Positions 1 through 12,321 are shown, numbered from the stretch's first letter. The stretch is 64,000 nucleotides of DNA from Amoebophrya sp. A120 (GCA_905178155.1 CAJINV010000007.1:3019151-3083150), one strand, 5' to 3'. The notes: generated from the sequence alone by a model not told the origin. Made by a program: numbers and translations.

Positions 1-1056
1 CTACTAACTCCCTTTCCACACTTTTGTTCGCACTCCTTTTCACACTTCTCTTTCCAGCGGCGCCTGCTTAATGTGGCAATGGGGGTAGCCACAGCAAGCG
101 ATGGATAGAGTGTCTTGCTTGGGGGTCTTATTCGGATAGTTCCTTTTAGGCATGTGTCGTCATCCGTAAGGACGCAGGCTCCTGCTCTCGTTTTTGCACC
201 TCCCTGACTCTTCCGTTGCAAGAGCCAGAAGGCAGCAAGTACACGCAACAGGGTAGTCTGTCGCCAAACGGGAAATAACGCCATGCCTGCTCATCGGTGC
301 AAAACCCCACGCAGAAAAAAAACCGAAAGACGTGCGAGGAAGTTCAAAACTCCCGGTGCACGTCGTTCACGCTCTCAAGCAGCCCAGGCCCGAAAAGAAA
401 GTTTGGTGGAGATACAATATTTACTTTAGTTTGATGATGCTCAGGCTTCTGATTCAAAATGCATTATTTTTCGTTTCAAGAGTGCTACAATGTTGGCGCA
501 AGAAAGAAAACAAATTGACAGCAAAATATCTAATTGTGGAGTCCGTACAACATACTTTAAATTGCAAAAAAAATTCTTCAAATTTTAGTCAAACAGTTGT
601 GAAAAGTCGTTTGTATATGAGTGTGTGCACCTGAAAGTTTGATGATGCTCCATAGTAGTAAACCCTGAATAAACCCGATAAAAAAAAACCATTAAACCCG
701 ATAAAACCTTAGTCTCTGCTTCGCTCCGGCCGGCGCCGGAGCGCTTTGGTAGCGCTTTGGTAGTAAACTGTCCTCTTCAGCAGGAGACCGGGCGCGACTT
801 AGAGTCTCCTCACTTCGTTGCTCTACGTCGCGCCTCCTTGCTCTTCATGATGAAATACTGCAGGTCTGTCGAGCTGAAAAAGCTTGCTTCCCATCCCCAC
901 TCCGACTCCTGGACATCAAATTATTAGTTTTCGCTTCGTTCTATTAAGTAACTTTAACAACACTCCCTGTAGCAGATAGAATCCTCGATATTCCCTGGTG
1001 TATTTTGTTGCCCTCGGCTTTCTCACAGAAATGGGGAAGATGAAAGCAAGTCTTTT
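1..1056. other. gene-free stretch at window start
   Basis: I see no convincing gene here. The longest open frame (332-634, plus) has no recognisable motif and its composition is that of surrounding AT-rich DNA. Short A-rich direct repeats of the form 'aaacccgataaaa' occur around 665-710. This is the 3' side of the first minus-strand gene. Confidence 0.5.
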
Positions 1057-2703
1057 TCATTTGATAAACACCGCTTGCTCTTCCTCCTCCGCGCTCGTGT
1101 CGGTCGCTGCGGCCGTGGGATCCGCTGCCGAAGCCTCGAGGCTGTCCGCGTCAACCGTGGATGGCTGGATGCGTTCCCCGCCCCCCGCAAGAGCGGCCTT
1201 CGAAGCGGAGGCATGCGGATAATTCGTGGCACTTTCCTCCTCCTCCAGCTTGGACTGGGTCTTACTCCCCGAATCGTTGTTCACGACACGCTTGGCAGAA
1301 CGAAACGACGTACACAGTCCTCCCGAGAGGATGTACAGAAGTACGGAAAGCAGGAAAAGGGCACCAGAGCAGTAGAGAACATTTTTCACCACAATGTTGT
1401 CCGGCCAGGCTGGAAAAGACGGCGACGTGTCGGCGAAGGGTTGTTGTTTTTCTTCCGTCTTTGCAGGAACATCCGGGTTCGATTTGAGTGCACCCTCCGA
1501 ACCATCCTCAGCTGGCGGAAGCGGAACAGGATCTGGCAGGATCGCAGGCTTCCGCCGCTCCGAGAACTTCGTCGGCGCGGGTGCGAGAGATTCGTCGTCG
1601 ATCAGTGGAGCAGTCGTGGCGGCGGGTAGAGCGACGGGTGGAGCGGCAGCAACGCTTGCATCCAACGGAGCGGCGTGGTCCTCCGGCGTTGCGGTTTCAA
1701 GAAACCCGGAGATTGTTGCCTCGCCGGGGTCAGATGTGGTCTTCGCCACGTGCGCAGGCTTGCGCGGGCCAAACGTAAGCTTCACGGCGCCCGCACTGTT
1801 ATAGTAAATGCTCAGAACAAATGATAATGCATGCCCAGCGGGTATTTCGAGCCTATCAATGAAAGTGCAAACCTTGTAGAAAAGGATGACTTCTGTAGGA
1901 ATACTAAGTTTATCCTATTCTATCATGTTCCTCGAACATTATTTGCAAATCAAGAAGAAGCTTACTTACCCAGCTTGACCACCATTCCCACTGGACTGCG
2001 TCACGATGCCCGTCAGGGTTTTTCGCCTCGCATCCGCGTCTATTATGGGATCTTGCAGCACAGCCTTTGCCTTTTTGAGCCTGGAGAGCTTCTGCGCCTC
2101 TGCTTCTTCCGGAGAGCGGGGAGGTTCATTTTTCTCTCCATCAACACCGTCCTCTTTCTCTCCATCAACACCGTCCTCTTCCTCTCCACCAACATCGTCC
2201 TCGTCCTCTCCATCAACGTGTTAAGCATCATCGTCATCATCGTCTCCATTTTTGCCATTTGCTGTCGCAGCCTTGACCACTGCCGGCCTTGGCGCAGTCT
2301 CGATCGCTGCCCCTACCTGCTTTGTGAACCACTTAAAAAATCGCTTATCTTCTTGCACACACGAAATGTGGCTGTGTATCAGCGAATTGGGTTCTCTGAG
2401 CTCCTTTCTGAAAGCGCCCAACCCATCGAATAGGGTCTGCAGCAGGTACTGCAACGCGACATAAAAATCTGCGCTACGATGTCCTCCTCCATCACCGTCG
2501 GTCATTGGTAGGGCATCGACGTCCAGAGAAAAGATTGACCACGCTTTGTCCCCTGCGCCCGCCAACCATTGAATTTTATCGCCCTCCGCTAGGTCCGCTA
2601 CATCCTCCGCTAGATCCTCCGCTAGGTCTCCGGGAGGCAAGCTCAAACGCAGCATCGCGTCATACACGAGCAATTCTTCAATCTTATCCCAGCTATAAGC
2701 CAC
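1057..2703 (-). CDS. acidic single-pass membrane protein, unknown function, with in-frame TAA
   Basis: Two exons, 2703-1970 and 1795-1057, joined by a canonical intron (donor GTAAGTAAG at 1969, acceptor AACAG at 1796). The total of 1473 nt is a whole number of codons (490 residues if the internal stop is read). The N-terminal half is helical with repeated 'DLAED' motifs, then an Asp-rich tract. A 24-bp tandem repeat codes acidic 'DGVDGEKE'-like units. Exon 2 is Pro/Ala-rich with one predicted membrane helix (around VLYCSGALFLLSVLLYILSG) and an acidic tail. I do not recognise the family. Oddity: codon 161 is TAA (2221-2223), yet the same frame continues open into the canonical splice site. It may be readthrough or reassignment, a truncated product starting at 2703, or a broken allele. 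Confidence 0.6.
2134..2220. repeat. 24-bp coding tandem repeat, about 3.6 copies
   Basis: Units start at 2134, 2158, 2182 and 2206 (partial). The repeat lies inside the reading frame just after the in-frame TAA of the minus-strand gene, and each unit codes eight mostly acidic residues. Because 24 is a multiple of three, changes in copy number would keep the frame. Confidence 0.85.
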
Positions 2704-2966
2704 TTTAACGACCGTGCATCACAGGGGGATACAACTGCTGGCGTTGCAGCAAGATACCTAAACAGGTCACACCTCCAAACTAATTAATATACGAAGCAGA
2801 CTCGATTATAGGCGGAGATCCGGTTCCGGTCTCAAGCATAATCTCGTAGCCAATTTCTGTTTCATGACAGAGTAAAAAGACAAACGCTTGCACTTCTACT
2901 ACTGTGGCTACTACTCGCTGCGTGAGCGAGGTGGCACTGTGGTTACTCTATTGACTCCAGCAGTTT

Positions 2967-4114
2967 TCATCGGTTCCATATCGGTCGCATCGCCGTCACG
3001 TATGCGATCGCCTCCGAAACAGTTGGCTTTCGAGGTACTTCTGACGACTTGTCCGTCACACTGCCGTACTTCAGCAAAAAAGCGATCACAGCCATGCCCG
3101 AACGGGCCATCCCAGCCTTGCAATGTACATAGGTATTCTTCCCTTGCTTCAAAAACGCGTAGATCTGGTCCGCCGCTGCGTCCAGCATCAAGGGCGGAAG
3201 AGGTTTGTGGAAGGTATACACAGGAAAGACTGCACAAACACCATTCCAAGCGACGCTATCGCACCAAGGCAACACCAGCGAGGCTGAGTCTGTGTGGCTG
3301 TAGTGTACACTTGCTGTTTCTCGGTATTTCGATTTTGGATCAACACAGAGCCACACTGAACAACATCGATACCAGACACAAGGGCTCCTACTTTATGCTT
3401 AGTGTATTGACGAGCGTCGTTAGCTACAATACTGCAACGTCAATGTAAGTTGTAGCCCTGTTCATGCTTGCTTCGAGCATCTGTCGTAACCGTAAGACGC
3501 GTCCATTATCATTCAATTTTCATGAGCTGCCTACGGTACTTCTCTGCCTCATGCCCCCCAAATCAAAGTGCAAAAAGCCAAACATCGAGCCTTGTGTAGA
3601 TAGAGCCCCTACTGGAAAATGTTGCGCTGCGCCTTTCCATTCCGTATTCTCTGATACAGAACTGCTTGTGTGAAATCTTCACTTTCATCTCGCCGCCCGT
3701 GTCTACGATGTCCTCGTCTAATTTCTCGTCTAATTTCTCGTCTACGTCGTAGCACTGATGGTCCTTGTCTAATTTCTCGTCGTGTTGCGCCTCCAAGAAA
3801 TCGTCGTCATACGTGACAACCTTCAAACCCGCGGGAGTTTTTTGTTCGTTGCACAATTTTTCCGGAGCAGGACTGGACGATTTCCACCCCGGCCAACTCC
3901 AACGCGACTCTTGCAGTAACAGATTCCTGTCCTTGTACAGTCTAGCCCACGGCGTGTGGGGCGTTTCAGTCTGCACATTGCTGAAAGAAACAACGGCACT
4001 GATTTCCTTTCCCGAGGAAGCTTCCGGTCTGATCAACTGTCGCCACATGGGACGACAAACGGGCAACACAGAACGCCCAATTTCGTACGACACTTTATCA
4101 GTCTGCGGCATCAC
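2967..4114 (-). CDS. dual-specificity protein phosphatase (PTPMT1-like)
   Basis: The second exon (about 3330-2967) codes the Cys-phosphatase signature 'YVHCKAGMARSGM' (HCxAGxxRS), with catalytic Cys and Arg present, and ends 'AYVTAMRPIWNR' as DSPs of the PTPMT1 group do. The first exon (about 4130-3563) reads 'KLYLGVMPQTDKVSYEIGR' then 'ISAVVSFSN', matching the DSP start (YLG..P, then a beta strand). It also holds a family-untypical acidic insert with 'DEKLDEKLDED' repeats. The exact donor and acceptor between the exons and the start codon are not resolved; the ATG at about 4111 lies just after the YLG motif, so an upstream exon is likely. PTPMT1 relatives dephosphorylate phosphatidylglycerophosphate in mitochondria, but substrate and location here are unknown. 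Confidence 0.7.
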
Positions 4115-4479
4115 GCCGAGGTACAGCTTGGGTGGCTGCGACAGCCCCCCTTATTCCGGCAAAGCCCTGAGTGGAGTGAAACTGAAAGTGGACACTTGCG
4201 CGGCATCATGCCAGAGCTTGACGACGAACGCAATCTGTATCTGTTCAGCTTATTTATGCGTTAGATTATGTCGCGACTGACTCCACCCCCTTTGCGTCTC
4301 ATCTCTTGTAATCGTCGTATAAATCGCAGCTGAGTAGGAATTCTTCCCCGTCAGAAATACAACTCATAGTCATACTCCTTCGCATACCACAATTCCGGCG
4401 CAATAATATCAAGGCCGACAGTACTAGCAAGCCGATCTTCTGAGAAGTCTTATAAAGGCACCCATGATAGCATATGATT
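4115..4479. other. upstream region of the phosphatase gene
   Basis: Probably contains the 5' exon and promoter of the phosphatase gene, because a frame in phase with the YLG motif reaches an acceptor-like AG near 4130. No clear start codon is identified. Confidence 0.3.
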
Positions 4480-4540
4480 CCTAAATGTCGACCACGGGCA
4501 CGGTATCAGATAAGTACCGTGCCCGTCGTCGACATTTAGG
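4480..4540. repeat. 26-bp perfect-but-one hairpin
   Basis: Left arm 4480-4505 and right arm 4515-4540 are reverse complements over 26 bp with one mismatch, separated by a 9-nt loop. It lies between two minus-strand genes and is not flanked by a gene end I can fix, so a terminator, processing or small mobile role cannot be told apart. Confidence 0.85.
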
Positions 4541-4584
4541 AGTCTTCATGCACATCTGCAGCTCAGGCAAACTTTGCATTTGCT

Positions 4585-5311
4585 TCACTCAGGGCCTCGT
4601 TGTCTGGATACACTGCGATCTTCCCGGACTTCGCTGGTGTACCTTTGCTTTTCCCCCGAAAGCGCAATTTCGTGATACGGATTTTTCATCGGATTTTTCT
4701 TGCACTTGCATTTTCCATTCTGAATTCTCCGAGCAACTACAGAAAATTCTTGGACTTTCTCCGTGACCTTTTTCTTTCCCCAACTCCATATCTCTTTCGC
4801 TGCGGCCCAGGCTTTGCCGACACGACCAAGAGTGAAATCGGCTTCCGACCATTGGTGATCGTATCCTTGTGAGACCATAAGTCATGTCTAACGGCAGCAC
4901 GATTGAAGGAAAAAAAACCTGGTGACCCTCGAATTACCAGCACTTTGTATCCTTTTCTAGTACGATGCACTTATCGATGCATCGCAATTTATTATGTCAT
5001 TGTTGCGAGGTACCGAACAAGTCGTATGGTGGATCACGACGCTCATCTCCAACGACATGACAGAAATGCGCACACACAGTTTGACTTGACTGAGGCTTTT
5101 GTCTCGATACTTTTTGGTCGCTTTCGCCAACGGCCGTGTCACGTCGTTGTCGTTCGGCGGAGTGAAGCACTTTTTTCTCTTCCTGTACTTTGTGGGCTTG
5201 GGCTTCCTTTTTCTTACTTTCCCCCGTTTTCGTTTTCTCCTTGCTGAGCGATTCTGGTCTGATCCAGCCAAAAAGTACTACTCCAGGTCCAGAACAAGAT
5301 GCGTATTTCAT
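4585..5311 (-). CDS. possible Lys-rich protein, two exon candidates
   Basis: One minus-strand frame (about 5271-5090) is strikingly basic ('RRKRKRGKVRKRKPKPTKYR') and runs to a possible donor after 'DKSLSQ'. A second (about 4878-4585) reads 'FTLGRVGKAWAAAKEIW' and 'KKKVTEKVQEF' before a stop at 4585. Both look more protein-like than neighbouring frames, but I cannot place the splice sites and recognise no family. It could equally be chance open frame in intergenic DNA. Confidence 0.25.
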
Positions 5312-7414
5312 CGGCTCTTACTTATATGCAAGTGTCTTGTGCAAAAATCGTTCAGTTCCTAAAACATTCTGTTTCTGTCACGCAACATGATTTTCTGCAA
5401 AAATATAAATAATGCGTGGAGTATCTGAACGCATTATTCATTATATGCGAAGATGAAGAAACAGTGGCCCGAACAACGTGCATCATCAAGGCCACGAATG
5501 CAACATTACGCAAAAACGTTCAACCCTTGCCATTCACACTTTTTGGTCGGATAAACACCGCTTCACGACGCCCATACACAAATCGAAACGTTGAAGTTAA
5601 GATACCACCTGGCAGCTGGCAAAAGAGGCGGCACAACAGCCCATTGGCGCCATCGCACGCAAAAGCTGCATCAGTGGGGCTTGCCGACCCGTCGTCGTCA
5701 GCGTTTCATTTCGACACAATAAAAATCAAAAACACACAAAAGTATTATCAATTTGAATTTGCGATTCCATTGCACAGACACCATGGATTATCAGCCACGA
5801 CCGCTAAGGCTTATGCAACTTAGCCACACACTGCTACCTACGCTGCCTACTTTCCTGCAAAGATTCTATTGCCTGCGATTTGTCGCCGTATCTTCGACAC
5901 AAGTATCCCTCTGATGCAGTTTCATTTTCCGGGATAAGTGGCTACAGCCGAAAGGTAAGAGAGCGCCCGCAGAGGAAAGCGACCGCAACCCGATGCTTGT
6001 CGTGCACGTGCAGTGCCCATTTTTCTTGGAAATTGCAAGAACTCAATCTCAAGATGGGTTGAGTTATAGTTTGGAGATGAGGAAGGGGATGAAGAGCTCA
6101 AACTTATTATCCGCGTTTGTTGTTTTCTCTGTCTTTTTGTAATTTGCTTTTTCACAACTCTAAGATGATTCGGTGGTATCTATTGCAGAAGCTTCGTCGA
6201 GCTTGTTTTACGACTTAGGTTTGAATTCGATTCAGCAAGACCGGTGGGGGCAATAGAGAACACGCAGACACGAAGACCACGAATACGCGGATCAACTTGC
6301 CTATTTACCTGTCAGGTTCTGTATGAATCCTTGTAATCATGCGAGCGGGGACGTGTGTGGTACTTCTGCCTTCACACAGCGACAGGCATTTCCTTCAACC
6401 TTGAAAGTATGCGGCCCCGTGTGTGCTTAAAAGAATGATGTGCCGCATCGTAAGTACGGCTACGCCTCACAAAGAACACACCTCTCATAAAGAAAAAAAA
6501 ATAAGAGCCAGACCGACAGTGCGGAAATACTTTGAGAGCAAGAACCGAAACGCCAACGCGGACCGGAAAGAAGAAACCGACATGGGAAAAGGAAAACGGA
6601 CAAACCGAATTTTTTTCTTCTTGTTTTTTTTTCACGAATTCGCACTACAAAACTCGAATCTGCTTTGCACGACGCACAATGAACGGCACCGAAGCAATAA
6701 AGCGATTTTCCTATTTTCTTTCCTTTTGTGCACGAGAACCTTGACAAAGAGACACTCATGTACCGATCCATCTCTCTTGCTACGTTTACTTCCACACCGA
6801 GTACTCCGAGACACGAAAACGAGCGAAGCCTGACGACGCATATCATCAAGGCTTTAGAATTCTGTTCCTTCACCTACGTGGCAGGCCATAATTGCTCCCT
6901 TTCAGCACATGCAATGAATTGCAAGCCACAAAAGCATACTAAACAGGAACAATTCCAAACACAATCATACTCCCGAAGGGACGGGGCACGACCTAACTTT
7001 TCTCTAATTTTCAATGTCACGGCTTTGCAAGAAGTCCAAAGAAAACTCAGACTTCAAAAGATCATCGAGGTCTCTGGTTTTTCTTTCCCAAGCAAATGTC
7101 TTCTTGGAACATCACAGGAAAACAAACAGGAAAACTACGAAAATAACTGCGAATAACATCACCGTTATGAACTTTCAAATCAAGAAGCAACGGCACATGT
7201 GTGTCCAGACCTTCGATTTTTCCTGCGTTTCCAAATGCAGAAGGACAATAACTCTTGAATGAGGTTTCCAGCAGGAACGCCATCACGGGAAAGGTGGCCT
7301 GCAATCGCCGGATCTTCTTCCAGCTTTTGCTTCATGGCCAAGGTCGTGTGTTTCGTGTTTTTAACACCTAGAAGTAGGAGTAGCACTACAGCACAGCATG
7401 ATCTTTATTTACCG
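5312..7414. other. gene-free stretch
   Basis: About 2.1 kb upstream of the doubtful Lys-rich model and downstream of the DeSI/PUB gene. Several short frames are open on both strands (for example 6460-6873 minus and 6728-7156 plus), but none shows a domain, a codon pattern or a splice signal that links to another exon. A/T-rich runs near 6485-6630. Confidence 0.45.
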
Positions 7415-10400
7415 TCATCGCCCGGGACCGCCATTGTTCCCCATCATGTTCATCATGTTTTGCATCGCCTGGGGATTGTTCATCAAAGCTTGTATCTGCG
7501 GATCATTCATCATTTGCTGCATGGCCTGCGGGTTGTTCATCAGTGCCTGCGCCTGCGCCGCCATCTGCGGGTTGGAGGCCATCATCTGCTGTGCCTGCTG
7601 CGCCATGCCGGGCGGGATGTTCCCCATGCCGCCCGGGGGTGCCCCCCCGCCGGGCGTACCCATACCGGGCATCCCGCCGCCGAGGTTGTTCAGGAGTGGA
7701 TTTGTCATCCCGCCGGTCGCGCTGTGTGGTTGAAGTTGAACCAAGTAAAGGAACAATCTTCGATGATTCGCGTCTGGCGGAAAATAAATGGCGAACTCAG
7801 GACGTTGTCTCTAGCGTACGTCGTACTTAGAGATGAAGCAAAATAGGGAAAGAACGGTAGTACCTCATTGGCGCAGCAGCTCCCCCGAAACCTCCTGCAG
7901 TATTCCCAGCTGCACCCGGGAACTATCAAGTGGAAAGAAGCTAGCTGCATAAGTACATGATAATTGTGGAGTGGGCAAATTACCCTCTGCTACGCCTACA
8001 ACATCTGCGGCACCTGCAAGGCAAACGCAAACCTTTTGCAGCAGTTCCGGTTTGATTATACAAATAGCAAACATACACATTTCCTTGGATGCTACTAGCT
8101 CACTTTCAGTCGATAAGAGCTGCTGGGGCCTGGGTGCGGCGGGGAGTTTGGATTCCGCGGCGGAGAGCTTCGAGCAGCAGATGCGCAGAGCGTCTATCGG
8201 CAGCCTCGACGGATCGTAGACCCAGTAGTCCACCCCCTCTATCTCCTCGGGCGCGAACCCCATGGCGAGAATGCACTCCGTCCCGCCCAGACACTCCGCG
8301 ACCTTTTTGTTGAAAGCCGGGTTCTCCATCTTAATCTTTCGGAACTTTTCCTCGCTCGGCTTGTCCACGATGTTGCTGCACATCTTGTTCAGCGTGGAAA
8401 AGTATGGATTGCAAAAATGTCTGGGTCTGAAAGATTCTGAGACTTGTCATGCATGTTTTGCATAAGCCCTGATGTCTGTGATGCATGCCCTAGCATAACA
8501 GATTTGTTGAGGGCTTCTTGATGCCTATTCCGCATGACAAATGCCCTCTCCGCGTAGCAAAAATTGCATTCCCATTGCTGCTCATGCAATAGAGATTTTT
8601 TTGGAACCCAAATGCAGCATCACAAGTTGCATTCTTCCAGACCCAGACATTTTTACATTTGATAAAAAGCAGGCCCGCTTCTGCTCCGCGTCCGACAGGC
8701 TGCTCACCTCGGACAACGCGCGATCGATATGGATTGCAAAAATGTCTGGGTCCGGGAGAGTCATGCTGTTTCTGCATGACACGGAAGGTCTGGCATGGAA
8801 GCTCTAGCATCACAGGTTTCGAGAAGCTTCCGCAATGCCGAACCCGCATGACGAATTCCCCATTTTGGTGACAGAAAGTGGGCAGCTTTTGCTGCCTATG
8901 CATGAGAGATTTTTGCGTGTTCTGAAATGCGCATCACAGGTTGCATCCTTCCAGAACCAGAGATTTTTACATTTGATAATCAAAATCGTCAAACGACACG
9001 GACGCGGTGGAGGAGGTGGCCTGAATAAATTATTCATCAAGTCTTTGACAAGCAAACCTTTGCAACTACTTACGAAATGCAAGCCTCCAGTGCGAAGATG
9101 AATACATCTTCTTGTTATGGCTTAGCTTTTTCTTTTACCCCAAAAAAAGTACGCGGAAAATCTATCACCATTATACATCACGCAACATGATCCTGCTTAA
9201 CATGAAACATACCGGTGCTGTCCCGGGCACAACTCCTGGTGTTGGCACGGAGCTGCTCGTATTTCCGAATGGGTTGAAGGTATTGGCCGCGTTATTCTGC
9301 CGCATTTGGGTCTCGAAACCCTCGATCAAGCCGCGGAGCTGCTGGCCTTGCGGTGTGGACAAGGCTTTTTATAAAGTTAAAAAACCTCAACATCGCAGCC
9401 GTTGTAAGTAGTTATTTCTCCTTCGCAAAAATTCAAGTACCTAAATATGTAAAGACAGTGGATAAGCTGCATACTTAGCAAATTCATTCGCTTTGCCTCG
9501 TGCAAAAAGAGAAATAAAATCATGCATGGGATGTGAACCGCGATGATTTTTCTTCCAATACTTCGTCCGCGACGTTCACTATGCGGTCGGGCACAGGAGT
9601 ACCTGAAGCAGTTTCGTCAACGTTGTAAACATTCTCTGTAATTATGACTCGGCGCTCAGCGGTTCATAGACGGCAACATCTTTAAGTAGCATAGAAAAAG
9701 CAAAAAAGATGGAAAAAATTGTGTACACACAAAGTCGTCGAAAACAAATCACGATACCGCAGAGAAACTTCGACACTTCGTTGGCGAAGTGATTGCAATT
9801 GTGCTTCAGCAAGTTGTAGGTCTGCTGGGTGAAGCGGGGCGAAATTTCCGCCAAAAAAGCGTTCAGTTCCGCTTCGGTTTTGGTCGCTTCCCCGAACTCC
9901 AGCACCTCGCACGGCCGCATGGGAATGGCCTGCCCCGCGGCTGTCACGCAAACACCGCCGCCGAAAAAGTATTCTTTCGTGGTATGGGACGGAAAAAGAA
10001 AAAGGGCCCCCCCGTGGCTCTGCTAAGTAACAAACGACTATCCAGTTAGATTCCAGAGACAGTCGCAGGGTCGCAGCGCAAAAGGGTATCACATTTCCGT
10101 TGGTTTGAAACTCAATAAACACAAACTTTGTCATTGCAAAACACATTACATTCCTTCAACCAAAGGCCAGGAGGGCACTTTTCCTCTTGATAGCCGAAGC
10201 AGACGATTCCCGTGTGGGGGATGATGTCAACCTGACAAGTGGTGAAACGATTGAAATTCGGAAAAAATTTTTCAACCACAAACAATAGAAATCGATATTG
10301 AAGAGCAATATCAGTTATGCATGCATGACAAAACGTGGACATCGCCTAGCAAAAATGAGAAGTTCTTCTACCTGCTTTCCCAGCAGCGGCATGCTCATCA

Positions 10401-10420
10401 TCCTCGCCATTCCCTGCGGT
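7415..10420 (-). CDS. DeSI-type PPPDE peptidase fused to PUB domain and Met/Asn/Gln-rich tail
   Basis: The N-terminal exons match DeSI isopeptidases: 'MPLLGKQ' (about 10418-10376), 'VDIIPHTGIVCFGY' with the catalytic His (about 10236-10190), then the exon ending about 9759 with 'LLKHNCNHFANEVSKFLC' carrying the catalytic Cys. After it come 'TPVPDRIVNVADE' (about 9600-9555) and 'LSTPQGQQLRGLIEGFE' (9362-9213). The C-terminal part is resolved: exons 9020-8979, 8722-8665, 8397-8104, 7909-7864 and 7721-7415 join in frame (747 nt) into a PUB domain ('NIVDKPSEEKFRKIKMENPAF') and a tail of NPQ/Met repeats like STI1 motifs. PUB domains bind the p97/VCP C-terminus, so a ubiquitin/SUMO-linked role is inferred. 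Two type A introners are spliced inside the PUB region; other resolved introns are GT-AG. The exon 5' of MPLLGKQ was not found. Confidence 0.75.
8403..8664. mobile_element. introner type A, copy A1 (262 bp)
   Basis: Starts TATGGATTGCAAAAATGTC and ends ACATTTTTACATTTGATA, imperfect inverted termini. It is flanked by AAAAG at 8398-8402 and 8665-8669. In the minus-strand PUB gene, removing the element with one repeat joins '...KRACF' to 'STLNKMCSN' in frame at the start of the PUB domain. There is no usable GT-AG pair at the exact edges. Confidence 0.9.
8728..8978. mobile_element. introner type A, copy A2 (251 bp)
   Basis: Same family and physical orientation as A1, only 64 bp away. Edges TATGGATTGC and TTTGATA; flanking 5-mers ATCGA (8723-8727) and ATCAA (8979-8983) match at 4 of 5. 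Removal joins 'SVSFDDFD' to 'RALSEVSSLS' in frame. Element plus repeat is 256 bp, not a multiple of three, so it cannot simply be translated through. Confidence 0.85.
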
Positions 10421-12321
10421 GTGAAATGGAAAAAACGCCCCTACCCCAGATGAGAGAGCTAGTGATTGTTAACATGCGAACAAAAAATATGTTCCGTGGA
10501 GACAGCACGTGTCATGCCTTTTGCGACGTGCTTCAGCAGTAGTACTACACATTTCCAACTTTGTACTGCACGGAACCTGTTGTTCGTCATGTCTCTGGAC
10601 TGGACCGTCCTTGAAAAAGAACGTGGCTTTAGCCCTTCATGCAAGGAAGAAAGTTTCCCATTCAAAGCTGCGCAACAGCAAAAAGGATTCTCAACTCCGT
10701 GGCCTGGACGTTTTGCGATCTCATATGTGAGATGTCATACACATAACACTGAACGCGCGGCATTGTTCTGGGAGGATTGATGTATTCTGTTCCGTTAAGT
10801 AATTTGTATGAATCAGAAGCGAGAAGCACCTCAGCCTCAAAGAGAAAGAGTTAAACTTGATGCTGGCTGCACATTACTCGGATTCAAATATCTCTAGCTA
10901 AATGGAAAGCAAGCTTTCGGAATCTACTTCAAAGATAACGTTCTTCTTTTTTCGCACTCAGGCTACTAGTGAATTCCCTGGCTCAGCCAAAAAACTGTCG
11001 GGGAGTAGAACCATATCAGGGGGTAGCAATTGACTCTTCTGGGATGATGGCTGTTGTGCAGGGGAGTAAATTTCTCTTGTCTTCTACATAAATTAGGTGC
11101 GTGTTTGAGCGGTTTTTTATTTTGATGTTCTCGTTAAGCGCTTATTTCTTTCACTCCGTATTGATTCGACACTCTTAGAAGCCGTAGGCTGCTTTTGCGA
11201 AATCTGTATACCTTTGCAGCTGAAGAACAGGACATTAAACTGCCAGGTAGACTGCTGCTTTGGAAAGATCTTGATTATAATGCCGCACTCTGCTCGAGCA
11301 CTCGTTCTGAAGCTACAAGCTACACGCGTGCTGTCACGAACACCGGGTTGTACAGACTGCACAAAACGAATTCCGTGTACCTGCGTTGTGGTTTACGGAA
11401 GCCGTCAATGGGAAAAGCTCTGCAACCTTGTTTTATCCATCGGTGCAGCGCAAAGGCACGCCACACATCACTTACTTGTTTTGAATAAGGTGGGAACACA
11501 ACGTCAAGAACAGGAGCACAACGTAAGTGAGTCGCATGACTCAGCAAAAACGCTGCAATTAGCAAACAAGTTTTGATGCATGAGGAATTTGCATTTATTT
11601 TCCAACACTTTTTTGTGCAACTGCAAAGCCCGAGGGTCCAAACTTGTGTCACCGCAACACCAGCGTTGCTTCGTCCAACCATCAGGCATTTGTACATTCA
11701 TTTAGTTAACAGGAAGACCGCACACAATGCTGCAGAAAGAACGCAACATCGAACCAGCGACAACTTCGAAAAAAAAATGCGGATGTTTGTCCGAGAACAT
11801 TTTGAAAAAAAAAATGGCACTGGCAACGAGCATAGTTGTACACAAAAAAGTTGTAGCTGTTCGGGGAGAGCTTCTGATCTGCCTAGGTAAAACTCTGTGC
11901 ATCATATCAACACCAAGTTGATGCGCACCAGAGATACTAAAACGCTCGCTACTTCTTGTGCTTTTTTGCAAGTGTTTGAAGATGATACTTTTCCACTTCG
12001 CTTCTTCGGGATCGCTTTCCGCGAACTTGTGGTGGACACTTCTTTTTGATTTCTTATTTAGTCGCTTGTGGCACCACCATTCTGAAGAAAAAAAGCGCAT
12101 ATCTGTTTCAACAACTAGAACTACATCGGCCTAGTACTAGATATCAATTTGGTTATAGAAAAAATTTCTGTGCAGCACCTGCGCAACCACTGGCGGCGGC
12201 CGGGCGAAAAACTATCGCTTCGCATCCAGCAGGTCTATCCGCGTTCTACTTCCGCAGACCCTTTACCCAAAAACTCCTGTTTCATCGCGGGTGCGAATAC
12301 TAGAGCCTTTTTATTTACCCA
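10421..12321. other. region without a resolved gene
   Basis: It should hold the missing 5' exon(s) of the DeSI/PUB gene, since a DeSI domain normally begins with a strand ending 'VYDLS'; I could not find it. Minus-strand frames at 11702-12100 and 11320-11697 are open but show no motif. Nothing else can be supported. Confidence 0.4.
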
